Shown: positions 16,466 to 24,894, numbered from the stretch's first letter. The stretch: 44,437 bases of DNA from Croceibacterium_A sp044506565 (GCA_044506565.1 JBIQKN010000021.1:1-44437), one strand, 5' to 3'. Translations and numbers: made by a program. The notes: generated from the sequence alone by a model not told the origin.

Positions 16466-17611
16466 ATGTTCACCAGGCGATCCCTCGGGCGCACGCTCGC
16501 TGTCGGACTGCTCACCGTCGCCCTCGCGGCCTGCAAGGTCGTACCCGACAGCCGTCCCGGCCCGGCTCCGGCGCCGTCGCCCACCCCGAGCGCCGACGAA
16601 CTGCCGACCGATACCGCGCGCCACCGGGTGGCGCTGCTCGTGCCGCTCTCGGGCGACAACGCCGCGGTCGGCCGCTCGATCGCCAACGCGACGACGATGG
16701 CGCTGCTCGACACCAACGCCGAAAATCTGCGGATCACCACCTACGACACGGCGACCGGCGCCGGGACAGCCGCGGCCAATGCGATCCGCGACGGCAACAA
16801 GCTGATTCTCGGGCCGCTGCTGCGCGAGGACGTCAGCTCGGTGCTCGGCCGTGCGCGCCCCGCGGACGTGCCGCTGATCACTTTCTCCAACGACACTTCG
16901 GTGGCGGCTCCCGACGTGTTCGTGATGGGCCACGTGCCCGAGCAGTCAGTTGCCCGCACCGTCGCCTACGCCTCTCAGCAGGGCGCGCGCAGCTTCGCCG
17001 CGCTGGTGCCGAACGGCGATTACGGCCGGCGCACGAGCGAGGCGCTGTCGCGCGCCGTCGCCGGGATCGGCGGGACGCTGGCCGGGGTGGAAAGCTACGA
17101 CCGCAGCAACACCTCGATCGTCAGCGCCGCCGAACGGCTCAAGGCTGCCGGAGGCTACGACGCCGTGCTGATCGCCGAAGGGCCGCGTCTCGCCGCGATG
17201 GCTGCGGGCGTGCTCAGGGACGCTCCCCGGGTCTATCTGCTCGGGACCGAGCTGTGGAGCGGCGAGGCCAGCGTCGCGACCACCGGTGCGTTGCGCGGCG
17301 CGCTGTTCTCGGCCGTATCGGACAGCCGCTATCGCCAGTTTGCCACCAGCTACGAATCCCGCTTCGGGGAGCAGCCGTTCCGGGTGGCCACGCTCGGCTA
17401 CGACGCAGTGCTGCTGACGCTGCGCATCGCCCGCGACTGGCAGCCGGGACGCGACTTCCCGGCCGGGCGGATGCTCGCGGAGGACGGCTTTCTCGGCCTC
17501 GACGGCCCGTTCCGCTTCCGCAGCAACGGCGTCGGCGAGCGCGCGATGGAAGTGCGCCAGGTCGGCAACGGCAGCGTCACCGTGGTGGACGCGGCACCGA
17601 CGCGGTTCTGA
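16466..17611 (+). CDS. LpoA-like penicillin-binding protein activator, lipoprotein
   Basis: A 381-residue exported lipoprotein: signal peptide with lipobox L-A-A-C at 20-23, a Pro/Ser-rich linker (about 25-50), then a type 1 periplasmic-binding-protein fold (about 53-370) that starts V-A-L-L-V-P-L-S-G-D-N-A-A-V-G. This matches the C-terminal domain of LpoA, the outer-membrane activator of PBP1A; the N-terminal TPR domain of enterobacterial LpoA is missing, as is usual in alphaproteobacteria. It faces rsmI, the same neighbourhood as in E. coli (yraM-yraN/rsmI), which supports the assignment. An amino-acid-binding role is the alternative. Confidence 0.82.
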   Translation: MFTRRSLGRTLAVGLLTVALAACKVVPDSRPGPAPAPSPTPSADELPTDTARHRVALLVPLSGDNAAVGRSIANATTMALLDTNAENLRITTYDTATGAGTAAANAIRDGNKLILGPLLREDVSSVLGRARPADVPLITFSNDTSVAAPDVFVMGHVPEQSVARTVAYASQQGARSFAALVPNGDYGRRTSEALSRAVAGIGGTLAGVESYDRSNTSIVSAAERLKAAGGYDAVLIAEGPRLAAMAAGVLRDAPRVYLLGTELWSGEASVATTGALRGALFSAVSDSRYRQFATSYESRFGEQPFRVATLGYDAVLLTLRIARDWQPGRDFPAGRMLAEDGFLGLDGPFRFRSNGVGERAMEVRQVGNGSVTVVDAAPTRF

Positions 17612-17628
17612 CGGCGAGAGGCAAGAAC

Positions 17629-17731
17629 CCTCATCCAGCTCCGCCATCCTTCTCCCACCAGCGGGAGAAGGATCCAGACCGAACGTGCTGTACTCCGCTT
17701 CTCTGGCTGGCCTGGTCGGAGTTGGATGAGG
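17629..17731. repeat. Composite palindromic repeat, copy 1 (before parE)
   Basis: Outer arms CCTCATCCA (17629-17637) and TGGATGAGG (17723-17731) are perfect inverted copies that extend with one mismatch into CTCCG and CGGAG. Inside is an 11-bp perfect hairpin, ATCCTTCTCCC (17646-17656) with GGGAGAAGGAT (17663-17673) and a six-base loop. A second copy follows parE. It lies just after the LpoA-like stop and may also act as a transcript 3' end, but lacks a T tract. Confidence 0.85.
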
Positions 17732-17780
17732 CCTCCGTCCCTCTACACCGCGACGACAGCGGATATTCCCGCTGCCCCGC

Positions 17781-17810
17781 TTGAACCCGCGCGAATCCGC
17801 CCCCTATAGC
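17781..17810 (+). promoter_or_regulatory. Putative parE promoter giving a leaderless mRNA
   Basis: TTGAAC at 17781-17786 and TATAGC at 17805-17810, with an 18-base spacer, resemble a sigma-70-type promoter. The last -10 base is separated from the parE ATG (17817) by six bases, so transcription would start at or next to the A of the ATG. No Shine-Dalgarno lies before this ATG, which agrees with leaderless translation. Confidence 0.5.
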
Positions 17811-17816
17811 CGGCTC

Positions 17817-19793
17817 ATGTCCGATGACCTGTTCGACAAGCTGCCTCCAGGCGGCGGCGATTACGATGCTTCCGCGATCGAAGTGCTCGAGGGGCTCGAG
17901 CCGGTGCGGCGCCGGCCGGGCATGTATATCGGCGGCACCGACGAGCGCGCGCTGCACCACCTTGCGGCCGAGGTGCTCGACAATGCGATGGACGAGGCGG
18001 TCGCCGGCCACGCGACGCGGATCGAAGTCGAGCTGGACGTCGGCAACCGCCTGACGATCACCGACAACGGCCGCGGCATGCCGGTCGACGAGCACCCGAA
18101 ATTCCCGGGCAAGTCGTCGCTCGAGGTGATCCTCACTATGCTGCACTCGGGCGGCAAGTTCTCGGGCAAGGCCTATGCCACCAGCGGCGGCCTGCACGGC
18201 GTGGGCGTCAGCGTCGTCAATGCGCTGAGCTCGCACGTGCGCGTCGAGGTCGCCCGCAACCGCGAACTCTACGCGCAGGAGTTCGAGCGCGGACATCCGA
18301 AGGGCGGGTTGCAGCATCTCGGCCCGACGCCCAACCGCCGAGGGACTGCGGTCAGCTTCGTGCCCGACACCGAGATCTTCGGCGATCGCGACTTCAGCCC
18401 CAAACGGTTGTTCAAGCTCGCCCGCTCGAAGGCCTACCTGTTCGCGGGCGTCGAAATCCGCTGGAAATGCGCCCCGTCGCTCGCGAGCGAAGAGGTGCCA
18501 GAGGAAGCGGTGTTCCAGTTCCCGGGCGGGCTCGCCGACCATTTGCGCGAGCAGGTCGCCGGACGCGAGTGTGTCACCGCGGAGTTCTTCACCGGGCGGC
18601 AGGACTTCCCCGACGATCAGGGCCGCGTCGAGTGGGCGATCGCCTGGCCGCTTTGGTCCGACGGCGCCTATTCCTGGTACTGTAACACCGTGCCGACGCC
18701 CGACGGCGGCACTCACGAGCAGGGCCTGCGCGCCGCGCTTGCCAAGGGCATCCGTGCGTTCGGCGAACTGGTCGGGCAGAAGAAGGCCAAGGACATCTCG
18801 GCCGACGACATCGTCACCGGCAGCGAGATCATGCTCTCGGTGTTCATCCGCGACCCCCAGTTCCAGAGCCAGACCAAGGACCGGTTGACCTCGCCCGAAG
18901 CGGCGCGGCTCGTCGAGAACGCGGTGCGCGACCATTTCGACCACTACCTCGCCGACAACATGGAACGCGGCCGTGCGCTGCTCGGCGCGGTGATGGAGCG
19001 GATGGACGAACGCCTGCGGCGCAAGGCCGAGCGCGAGATCAAGCGCAAGACCGCGACCAACGCGCGCAAGCTGCGCCTGCCCGGCAAGCTGACCGACTGC
19101 TCGGGCGAAGGCGACGGCGAGACCGAGCTGTTCATCGTCGAGGGCGATTCAGCGGGCGGCAGCGCCAAGCAGGCGCGCAATCGCAAGACGCAGGCGATCC
19201 TGCCGATCCGCGGCAAGATCCTCAACGTCGCCAGCGCCACGGCCGACAAGATCCGCGCCAACAGCGAGATCGCCGACCTGATCCTTGCGCTCGGCTGCGG
19301 CACGCGCCGGGAATGCAACCCGGACCTGCTGCGCTACGACCGGATCGTCATCATGACCGACGCCGACGTCGACGGGGCGCACATCGCCACGCTGCTGATG
19401 ACGTTCTTCTTCCAGGAGATGGCCGAGGTCGTCAGGAACGGGCACATCTTCCTCGCCCAGCCCCCGCTCTATCGCCTGACCGCGGGCAAGGAGACGCGCT
19501 ACGCCAAGGACGACGCGCACCGCGCCGAGCTCGAGGCGACGCTATTCAAGGGCAAGAAGGTCGAGGTTAGCCGCTTCAAGGGCCTCGGCGAGATGAACCC
19601 GCAGCAGCTGCGCGAGACCACGATGGATCCGGCGACCCGCTCGCTGATCCGCATCACCCTGCCCCCCGAGCACGAGCAACGGCATGCGATCAAGGAACTC
19701 GTCGACCAGCTCATGGGCCGCAATCCGGAGCACCGCTTCAACTTCATCCAGAACCGGGCGGCGGAGATCGATCGGGAGATGATCGACGCTTGA
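17817..19793 (+). CDS. parE: DNA topoisomerase IV subunit B
   Basis: ATPase subunit of topoisomerase IV, which decatenates daughter chromosomes with ParC. The 658-residue protein has the GHKL ATPase domain (E-V-L-D-N-A-M-D-E at about 55-63, D-N-G-R-G-M-P near 82-88, G-G-L-H-G-V-G near 123-129), the transducer domain, and the Toprim domain (F-I-V-E-G-D-S-A-G-G at about 440-449, then D-A-D-V-D-G-A-H near 520). It is shorter than GyrB (about 800 or more in this group), which favours ParE. Translation from ATG 17817 is chosen by homology; a TTG 12 codons upstream coincides with the -35 box. Confidence 0.94.
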   Translation: MSDDLFDKLPPGGGDYDASAIEVLEGLEPVRRRPGMYIGGTDERALHHLAAEVLDNAMDEAVAGHATRIEVELDVGNRLTITDNGRGMPVDEHPKFPGKSSLEVILTMLHSGGKFSGKAYATSGGLHGVGVSVVNALSSHVRVEVARNRELYAQEFERGHPKGGLQHLGPTPNRRGTAVSFVPDTEIFGDRDFSPKRLFKLARSKAYLFAGVEIRWKCAPSLASEEVPEEAVFQFPGGLADHLREQVAGRECVTAEFFTGRQDFPDDQGRVEWAIAWPLWSDGAYSWYCNTVPTPDGGTHEQGLRAALAKGIRAFGELVGQKKAKDISADDIVTGSEIMLSVFIRDPQFQSQTKDRLTSPEAARLVENAVRDHFDHYLADNMERGRALLGAVMERMDERLRRKAEREIKRKTATNARKLRLPGKLTDCSGEGDGETELFIVEGDSAGGSAKQARNRKTQAILPIRGKILNVASATADKIRANSEIADLILALGCGTRRECNPDLLRYDRIVIMTDADVDGAHIATLLMTFFFQEMAEVVRNGHIFLAQPPLYRLTAGKETRYAKDDAHRAELEATLFKGKKVEVSRFKGLGEMNPQQLRETTMDPATRSLIRITLPPEHEQRHAIKELVDQLMGRNPEHRFNFIQNRAAEIDREMIDA

Positions 19794-19810
19794 CCACGGG
19801 TTGCAGGGCC

Positions 19811-19940
19811 CCTCATCCAAGCTGCGCTAACCGCCTGCGGCGGTAAGCTTCGCTATCCTTCTCCCGCAAGCGGGAGAAGAAGGGCGCGATCGTCATGGCC
19901 TAGCTCCGCGCGAGCGGGCCCCGGTCGCGGTTGGATGAGG
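19811..19940. repeat. Composite palindromic repeat, copy 2 (after parE)
   Basis: Outer arms CCTCATCCA (19811-19819) and TGGATGAGG (19932-19940) are identical to those of copy 1. The inner hairpin CTTCTCCCG (19858-19866) and CGGGAGAAG (19871-19879) matches the inner hairpin of copy 1. An extra hairpin is present, GCTAACCGCC-TGC-GGCGGTAAGC (19826-19848, one mismatch). The element fills the space between the parE stop and the convergent O-methyltransferase. Confidence 0.85.
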
Positions 19941-19951
19941 AGGCCTCTTTG

Positions 19952-20977
19952 TCAGGCCCGCACCGCCTCCACCACGCTGACCGGCGACGCCGTCTTCACC
20001 ACCCGTTCGACCCGGAACCCGTTCGGCTCGAGCAGCGCGGCGTACTCGCTCGGCGTGCGCTCCTCGCCGCCCGGGACCAGCAGCATCATCATGTCGAGCA
20101 TCTTGCCCATATGCGGCTCGTCTCCTTCGGGCAGGACCATCTCGACGAGCAACAGCTTGCCGTCGGGCTTCATCGCTTCGCGCACGTTGCGGAGGATCGT
20201 CGCGTTCTCGCCGTCGTCCCAGTCGTGGATGATGTGGCTCAGGATGTAGGCATCGTGGCCGGCGGGCACACGCTCGAAGAAATTGCCGCTCTCGATCGTC
20301 ACGCGATCCGCCACGCCGAATCTCTCGAGCAGCGGCGGCGCGTCGACCACCACGTGTTGCAGGTCGTAGAGAACGCCGCGGACGTCCGGATGCCGCGACA
20401 GCACATGCCCGAGCATGTTGCCCGAGGCGCCGCCGACGTCGACCAGCGAGCCGATCCCGGAGAAGTCGTAGGCCTCGGCGACCGCGGGCGGCTCTCGGCC
20501 GTGGAAGCCGACCATCGTCTCGCTGAAGAACTGGGCCATGCCGGGATTGTGTTCGAGGTACTCGAACAGGCCCATCCCGTGCGCTTTCTCGAACCCGGTG
20601 TCGCCGGTGTAGAGCCCGTGCGCGAACTCCTTCCACGCGGGCTTCACCATGTCGCCGACGAGCGCGATGAACGCCGAGCGGGCAGCGCCCGGAGCGCCGG
20701 TGCGGAGCGCAGCGCCCAGCGTCGTGAGCCGGAAGGAGTCGCGTCCGGCGAACGAGAGCACCCCGAGGCCGGTCAACGCACGCAGGAAGCGGTAGAACTC
20801 ACGCGGCCGCATGCCGTACTCGGCCGCGAGTTCGGCAGACCGGCGCGGCTCGTCGCCGGTGAACTTGTCGGCCAGGCTCATTTCCGCAGCCTGCAGCAGC
20901 AGCTCGGCCTGCCAGTGCGCGATCGCCATATCCATCAGGCGACCTGTGGCCGCGGCTTGCTCGCTCGGTGTCGTCAC
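19952..20977 (-). CDS. SAM-dependent O-methyltransferase (hydroxyindole/acetylserotonin type)
   Basis: A 341-residue class I methyltransferase of the Methyltransf_2 (COMT/ASMT-like) family. It has an N-terminal helical dimerisation domain (about 10-95), the SAM motif L-V-D-V-G-G-A-S-G-N-M-L near 175, and the catalytic His region S-H-I-I-H-D-W-D-D-G near 248. These enzymes methylate hydroxyl groups of small aromatic or polyketide molecules; the substrate is unknown here. GTG 20977 is chosen because GGGGGAGG lies six bases before it; a TTG ten codons upstream is less likely. Confidence 0.87.
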   Translation of the reverse strand: MTTPSEQAAATGRLMDMAIAHWQAELLLQAAEMSLADKFTGDEPRRSAELAAEYGMRPREFYRFLRALTGLGVLSFAGRDSFRLTTLGAALRTGAPGAARSAFIALVGDMVKPAWKEFAHGLYTGDTGFEKAHGMGLFEYLEHNPGMAQFFSETMVGFHGREPPAVAEAYDFSGIGSLVDVGGASGNMLGHVLSRHPDVRGVLYDLQHVVVDAPPLLERFGVADRVTIESGNFFERVPAGHDAYILSHIIHDWDDGENATILRNVREAMKPDGKLLLVEMVLPEGDEPHMGKMLDMMMLLVPGGEERTPSEYAALLEPNGFRVERVVKTASPVSVVEAVRA

Positions 20978-21052
20978 CCTCGCCTCCCCCGGTTGACCCC
21001 GGGGCAAGGCTAGGCGGAGCGGCCGCGCTTGTCACGCGGCTGCGCGACCGCG

Positions 21053-22456
21053 TCAGATCTGGTAGCCGACCTCGAACAACCCCCACTTCCGGCCACGGAA
21101 GCGCAACGGCACGAACACGCTGCGCAGCGCGCGGAAGCGCCCTTCCCCGAGGTCCTGGCGATAGGCGAACAGGAAAAACGCGTCGTCGCCGTCGAGCGCG
21201 CGGCGGGTCTGGCTGTCCATGAAGATCTGTCGGTTGCGCGCGAACTCGAGGTTGCGCAGCCGCTGCCCGGGAATCTGCCCCTGGCTGCGCTCGGTGATGT
21301 GCGTCGGCAGGTAGCCGTTCATATCGACGAGGCAACAGCCGACCACCGCGCGGTTGTGATGCGTGTAGCGGTCGAGGATCGGGCGAATGTGGCGGTCGGC
21401 GAAATCGGCGAAGCCGTTGTCGTACTGGACCGGGTCGGTCCCGGAACGGGGAAGGTAGGCCGTGTCGAACAGCGCCAGCTCGCTGAGCGTTCCGTCGGCG
21501 AGGTGGCGCTCGATCAGCCCGACGATCTCGCGCGCACCTTCCATCGCCAGGTCGATGAACGGTGTGTTGCCGGTTCGCACCCCGCCGTGAGCGACCTGGT
21601 TGAGCATATCGTTGGCGCGGGTTTCGAGCCGGTCGAGTTGCTCGCGCGCCTGCTCGGCACGGCGCGCACTCTCGGCGGCGACCTGCCCGAACTCGGCAAG
21701 CCCTTCGTCGACCTGCCGCACGCTGACCTCGGCCCGCTCGTTGCAGTCGGCGATCGCCTGCGACCGGTCGTGGAATTGCTGCACGAGAGCGGCCATGTCG
21801 GTCAGCGACGTGCGCAGCGCGTCGATGTGCCGGGTGGATTCGCGACCGCGGGCGATGTTCGCCTTGAGCGACTCGATCAGCGAGCCGGCGGTCGTCTGCA
21901 GGCGAGCGATGTTGCGGCCGACTTCGCCGGAAGATTCGGCGGCGGTCGCCGCGAGCCGGCGGATCTCGGTCGCAAGCACTTCGAACGGGGCAGTCGCCTC
22001 GCCGCCGCGCGCCGCCTCGATCCGGGCGTTGAAGCTCAGCATGTGCGTTTGCTCGGCGATCTCGGCGAGCTTCGAGGAAACTCCTCCGATCTCGTCGAGC
22101 GTTTCGAGGAAGCTGTGCAACTGGCCGTCGAGGTCGGTGACGTCGGAGACCAGCCGCGAGACCTCGTCGAGCGACTGTTCGGCTACGCGATGTCCCCGCT
22201 CGAGCACGATCTGCGCGGCTTCGGACGTCTGCAGCAGCTCGAAAGTCGCCTCGCGCCGCTCGGCCCGGCTCAGGCTGACCGCTTCCATCGCCTCGAGCAC
22301 CTCGCCGAGCCGCTCCGCCTCGGCCGAGATCTGCCGATTGAGTTTGGCGACGATGCCGCCGGTATCGCTGCACTCGACTGCAATGTCGCCGGCCTGCTCG
22401 CCGAGCTGGGCGAGCAGCTCGCCAAGGCCGCGTTCGACCGAAAGGGTCATCTCCAT
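21053..22456 (-). CDS. Soluble chemoreceptor-like protein with C-terminal sensor-like domain (copy 1)
   Basis: A 467-residue cytoplasmic protein with no transmembrane segment. Residues 1-295 are coiled coil with an MCP-type signalling hairpin, but the tip (about 133-168) is degenerate: E-Q-T-H-M-L-S-F-N-A-R-I-E-A-A-R-G-G-E-A-T-A-P-F replaces the canonical sequence seen in its neighbour. Residues 298-467 form a C-terminal domain shared with the next gene (Y-x-N-G-F-x-D-x-A-D-x-H-x-R-P, then N-G-Y-L-P-T-H-I-T-E-R-S). The likely start ATG lacks a clear Shine-Dalgarno; an ATG two codons in is possible. No cheA, cheW or cheB is in the window. Function as an actual chemoreceptor is uncertain. Confidence 0.82.
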   Translation of the reverse strand: MEMTLSVERGLGELLAQLGEQAGDIAVECSDTGGIVAKLNRQISAEAERLGEVLEAMEAVSLSRAERREATFELLQTSEAAQIVLERGHRVAEQSLDEVSRLVSDVTDLDGQLHSFLETLDEIGGVSSKLAEIAEQTHMLSFNARIEAARGGEATAPFEVLATEIRRLAATAAESSGEVGRNIARLQTTAGSLIESLKANIARGRESTRHIDALRTSLTDMAALVQQFHDRSQAIADCNERAEVSVRQVDEGLAEFGQVAAESARRAEQAREQLDRLETRANDMLNQVAHGGVRTGNTPFIDLAMEGAREIVGLIERHLADGTLSELALFDTAYLPRSGTDPVQYDNGFADFADRHIRPILDRYTHHNRAVVGCCLVDMNGYLPTHITERSQGQIPGQRLRNLEFARNRQIFMDSQTRRALDGDDAFFLFAYRQDLGEGRFRALRSVFVPLRFRGRKWGLFEVGYQI

Positions 22457-22470
22457 CGGCGCCGACGATG

Positions 22471-22512
22471 TCGCGCTGCAACATGAAATGCAACCGAATT
22501 GTTGCGCTGCAA
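22471..22512. promoter_or_regulatory. Two TGC-rich dyad sites before the copy-1 receptor gene
   Basis: The sequence GCGCTGCAA occurs at 22473-22481 and again at 22504-22512, 31 bases apart (three helical turns). The second is part of the perfect dyad TTGC-GCT-GCAA (22502-22512). Both lie within 60 bases upstream of the ATG at 22456. The spacing and symmetry suggest a regulator-binding region. The TGC-rich dyad is reminiscent of PhaR-type operators of alphaproteobacteria, but that is only a resemblance. Confidence 0.4.
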
Positions 22513-22644
22513 AATTGGAGCTACTCCTCAGGCCAGGAGTCGCTGCCTCTCATCCGAGGCCGTCGGGTTCGGGCTGAACCGAGCGGGCCAAGGCTCCTCT
22601 CTGCGGCGGTCTTCCGCGCGGCGAACGCCTGACGCCAACGCCGA

Positions 22645-24042
22645 TCAGAGCGCGTAGGAGATCTCGTAATCGCCCCAGCGGCGGCCGTTGATCACGATCG
22701 GGACGCTCGCCAGGCGCACCACCCGGTACTGCTTGCCGTCGCCCTCGTAGCGATAAACCGCCATCGAGAACGGGGCGTCGCTGGCCTTGATGCGCTTGTC
22801 GATCGCGTTGAAGATCATCCGCCCGTTGCGGCAGAACTGCAGGTCGTGCTCGTAGTTGCCGGTCGGCTTGCGCGAGCGCTCGGTGAGGTGCGTTGGCAGG
22901 AAGCCGTTGCGGTCGTCGCACACGGTCGCGACGATGTTGGGATCCGACGCCTTGACCCGGTCGAGCACTGGGCGCCAGTGCATGTCGGCCCAATCGCAAA
23001 AGCCGTTGCGGTAGAGCTGCGGGTTGGTTCCCGGCACCTCATTGTAGCGGTCGTCGAACAGTTGCGCTTCGGTCAGGCTGCCGGCTTCGAGGGCGGCCAT
23101 GACGAGCTCGCTCACCTCGTCGCGCGCCTCGCGGGCCTTGTCGACCATCGCCATGTCGCGCGGGGCGAGGCCGGCGCGGACCAGCTGGTCGAACATCACG
23201 CTGGCCATTTCCTCGAGCTCGCCCATCCGGCCCTGGGCCTGGCCGAGCTTGCCCTCGTTGTCGCGCGCCGCTTCGTTGAACGAGGCGAGCACCTGCTGGA
23301 GCTTGTCGACGTGGCCGCTGATGGCGCCGGTGGCTTGGGCGATCTGGTCGTTCTGCCGATCCACCTCGCTGACCATCTCGCCGACCTCGACCAGCGTGCC
23401 CTCGATCCGCGCCACCGAGTTGCGCGCCTCGTCGCGGACCCTGATGCCCTTCTCGATCTCGGCCACGACCCGTTCGGCCTCGCTGCCGAGCGTGTCGATC
23501 GTGCGGGTGATTTCGTCGGTTGCCCTGCGGGTCTTGCCCGCGAGCGTCTTCACCTCGTTGGCGACCACCGCGAACCCGCGACCGGCCTCGCCCGCGCGCG
23601 CGGCCTCGATCGCCGCGTTGAGCGAGAGGATGTTGGTCGTCTCGGCAATCTGGTCGATGTCGTGCGAGCACTGTTTGACCTGGCTCATCGCCGCCGCAAA
23701 TCCGGTGACGTGCTGGGTCAGGGTATCGACCAGCGTCAGCAGGTTGCCGATTTCGGCGAGCGAGTTGCGAATGTGGGCCGTGCCCTGGCCGAGCTGGTCG
23801 ATCGCGCGCTGGGAGAGCAGCCGCGATTCGTCGCAGGCCTGTGCGACCTGGTCCTGGTCTTCGTTGAGCGTGGCGACCGTACCGAGCAGCGCCGCGTGTT
23901 CGGCGCGAAGCTTTTCCGACGACGCGAGCACGGACTGGATCAGGCCGGAGACGTCGGAGCAGCCGAGCGTGACCTCGCTGCAACTGGCGGAAATGCCGTC
24001 AACCGCGTCCGCGGCCGACGCGTCAATCACCTGGTGCAACAT
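22645..24042 (-). CDS. Soluble methyl-accepting chemotaxis-like protein (copy 2)
   Basis: A 465-residue paralogue of the previous gene, also without a membrane segment. Its signalling tip (about 132-168) is canonical: I-A-E-T-T-N-I-L-S-L-N-A-A-I-E-A-A-R-A-G-E, then G-R-G-F-A-V-V-A-N-E-V. That suggests it can bind CheA/CheW. The C-terminal domain (298-465) keeps the shared motif Y-R-N-G-F-C-D-W-A-D-M-H-W-R-P-V-L-D-R and N-G-F-L-P-T-H-L-T-E-R-S. The ATG has a GGGAGAG site. The 188 bases between the two genes hold no other gene. A sensor after, not before, the signalling hairpin is unusual but known for soluble receptors. Confidence 0.86.
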   Translation of the reverse strand: MLHQVIDASAADAVDGISASCSEVTLGCSDVSGLIQSVLASSEKLRAEHAALLGTVATLNEDQDQVAQACDESRLLSQRAIDQLGQGTAHIRNSLAEIGNLLTLVDTLTQHVTGFAAAMSQVKQCSHDIDQIAETTNILSLNAAIEAARAGEAGRGFAVVANEVKTLAGKTRRATDEITRTIDTLGSEAERVVAEIEKGIRVRDEARNSVARIEGTLVEVGEMVSEVDRQNDQIAQATGAISGHVDKLQQVLASFNEAARDNEGKLGQAQGRMGELEEMASVMFDQLVRAGLAPRDMAMVDKAREARDEVSELVMAALEAGSLTEAQLFDDRYNEVPGTNPQLYRNGFCDWADMHWRPVLDRVKASDPNIVATVCDDRNGFLPTHLTERSRKPTGNYEHDLQFCRNGRMIFNAIDKRIKASDAPFSMAVYRYEGDGKQYRVVRLASVPIVINGRRWGDYEISYAL

Positions 24043-24138
24043 GCGGTCTTGCTCTCCCGACCCGTGCTTTGCGGGGGGGCTACCACGAGATGGTTATCGC
24101 CCTGTTAAGCAGGACCTAAGTTAATGTGATCTCGCGCG

Positions 24139-24894
24139 TTATGCCGCCTTGGGCGGTCCGAGGTGCTCGCGCGGGACCGTGGCGAACATCTCGCGGACGC
24201 GCGGCCGCGCGTTGATCTGCTCGATCCACCGCACGAGGTGCGGCGTGTCGCTCGAGTTCACGAACTCCGGAAAGCCCTCCTCCATCCGGTTGGCGATCGC
24301 GAAGTTGCAGATGTCGGCCAGCGAATACATGCCCCCCGCCAGCCATTCGTTGTCCGCAAGATGGTCGTCGAGCCGCCGCACCGAGACGCCGATCTTGCGC
24401 ATCTCCTCGTCGAGCAGGTCCTGCGGGAAGCCTTCGCGCGCGCGGCGCCATTTGACCTGCTGCTCGGGGATCGGGATCTTCTTGAGGTGCTCTTCGAACT
24501 CCTCGTCCGACAGCGCCCTGGCCATGTGGCTGACGCCGCGGTGCCACCCGATCGTCGAGACGCACCAGCAGAAGTACTCGTCGACCCACTTGGTCCAGAC
24601 TCGCATCTGCGCCCGGTCCCACGGATCGTCGGGCCGCAGATTGACCTCGGTCGGATGGGCGTCCTCGAGGTATTCGCAGATGACGGTGCTCTCGGTGACG
24701 ATGCGCCCGCCGTCCTCGAGCGCGGGAACCTGGCCCCGCGGGTTGATCGCCTTGTACCAATCGCTGTGGTGCTCGAACTTCGAGGGCTCGAGGCGGCGGA
24801 CGGTGAAATCCCGGCCGAACTCGTACTTTTCGAACAACGTCAGCATCGGCTTCAGCGAATTGGCCATCGGGCCGAAGCTGTAGAGGGTCAGCAT
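24139..24894 (-). CDS. Glutathione S-transferase, LigF-like (beta-etherase type)
   Basis: A 251-residue glutathione transferase. The thioredoxin-like N-terminal domain shows L-Y-S-F-G-P-M-A-N-S-L-K-P and R-G-Q-V-P-A-L, and T-E-S-T-V-I-C-E-Y-L-E for glutathione binding. The C-terminal helical domain has the long run W-T-K-W-V-D-E-Y-F-C-W-C-V-S-T-I-G-W, which I recognise from LigF, the sphingomonad enzyme that cleaves beta-aryl ether bonds of lignin-derived dimers with glutathione. Whether this copy acts on such ethers is inference; no other lig genes are in the window. A GGGAGAG ribosome site supports the start. Confidence 0.82.
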   Translation of the reverse strand: MLTLYSFGPMANSLKPMLTLFEKYEFGRDFTVRRLEPSKFEHHSDWYKAINPRGQVPALEDGGRIVTESTVICEYLEDAHPTEVNLRPDDPWDRAQMRVWTKWVDEYFCWCVSTIGWHRGVSHMARALSDEEFEEHLKKIPIPEQQVKWRRAREGFPQDLLDEEMRKIGVSVRRLDDHLADNEWLAGGMYSLADICNFAIANRMEEGFPEFVNSSDTPHLVRWIEQINARPRVREMFATVPREHLGPPKAA

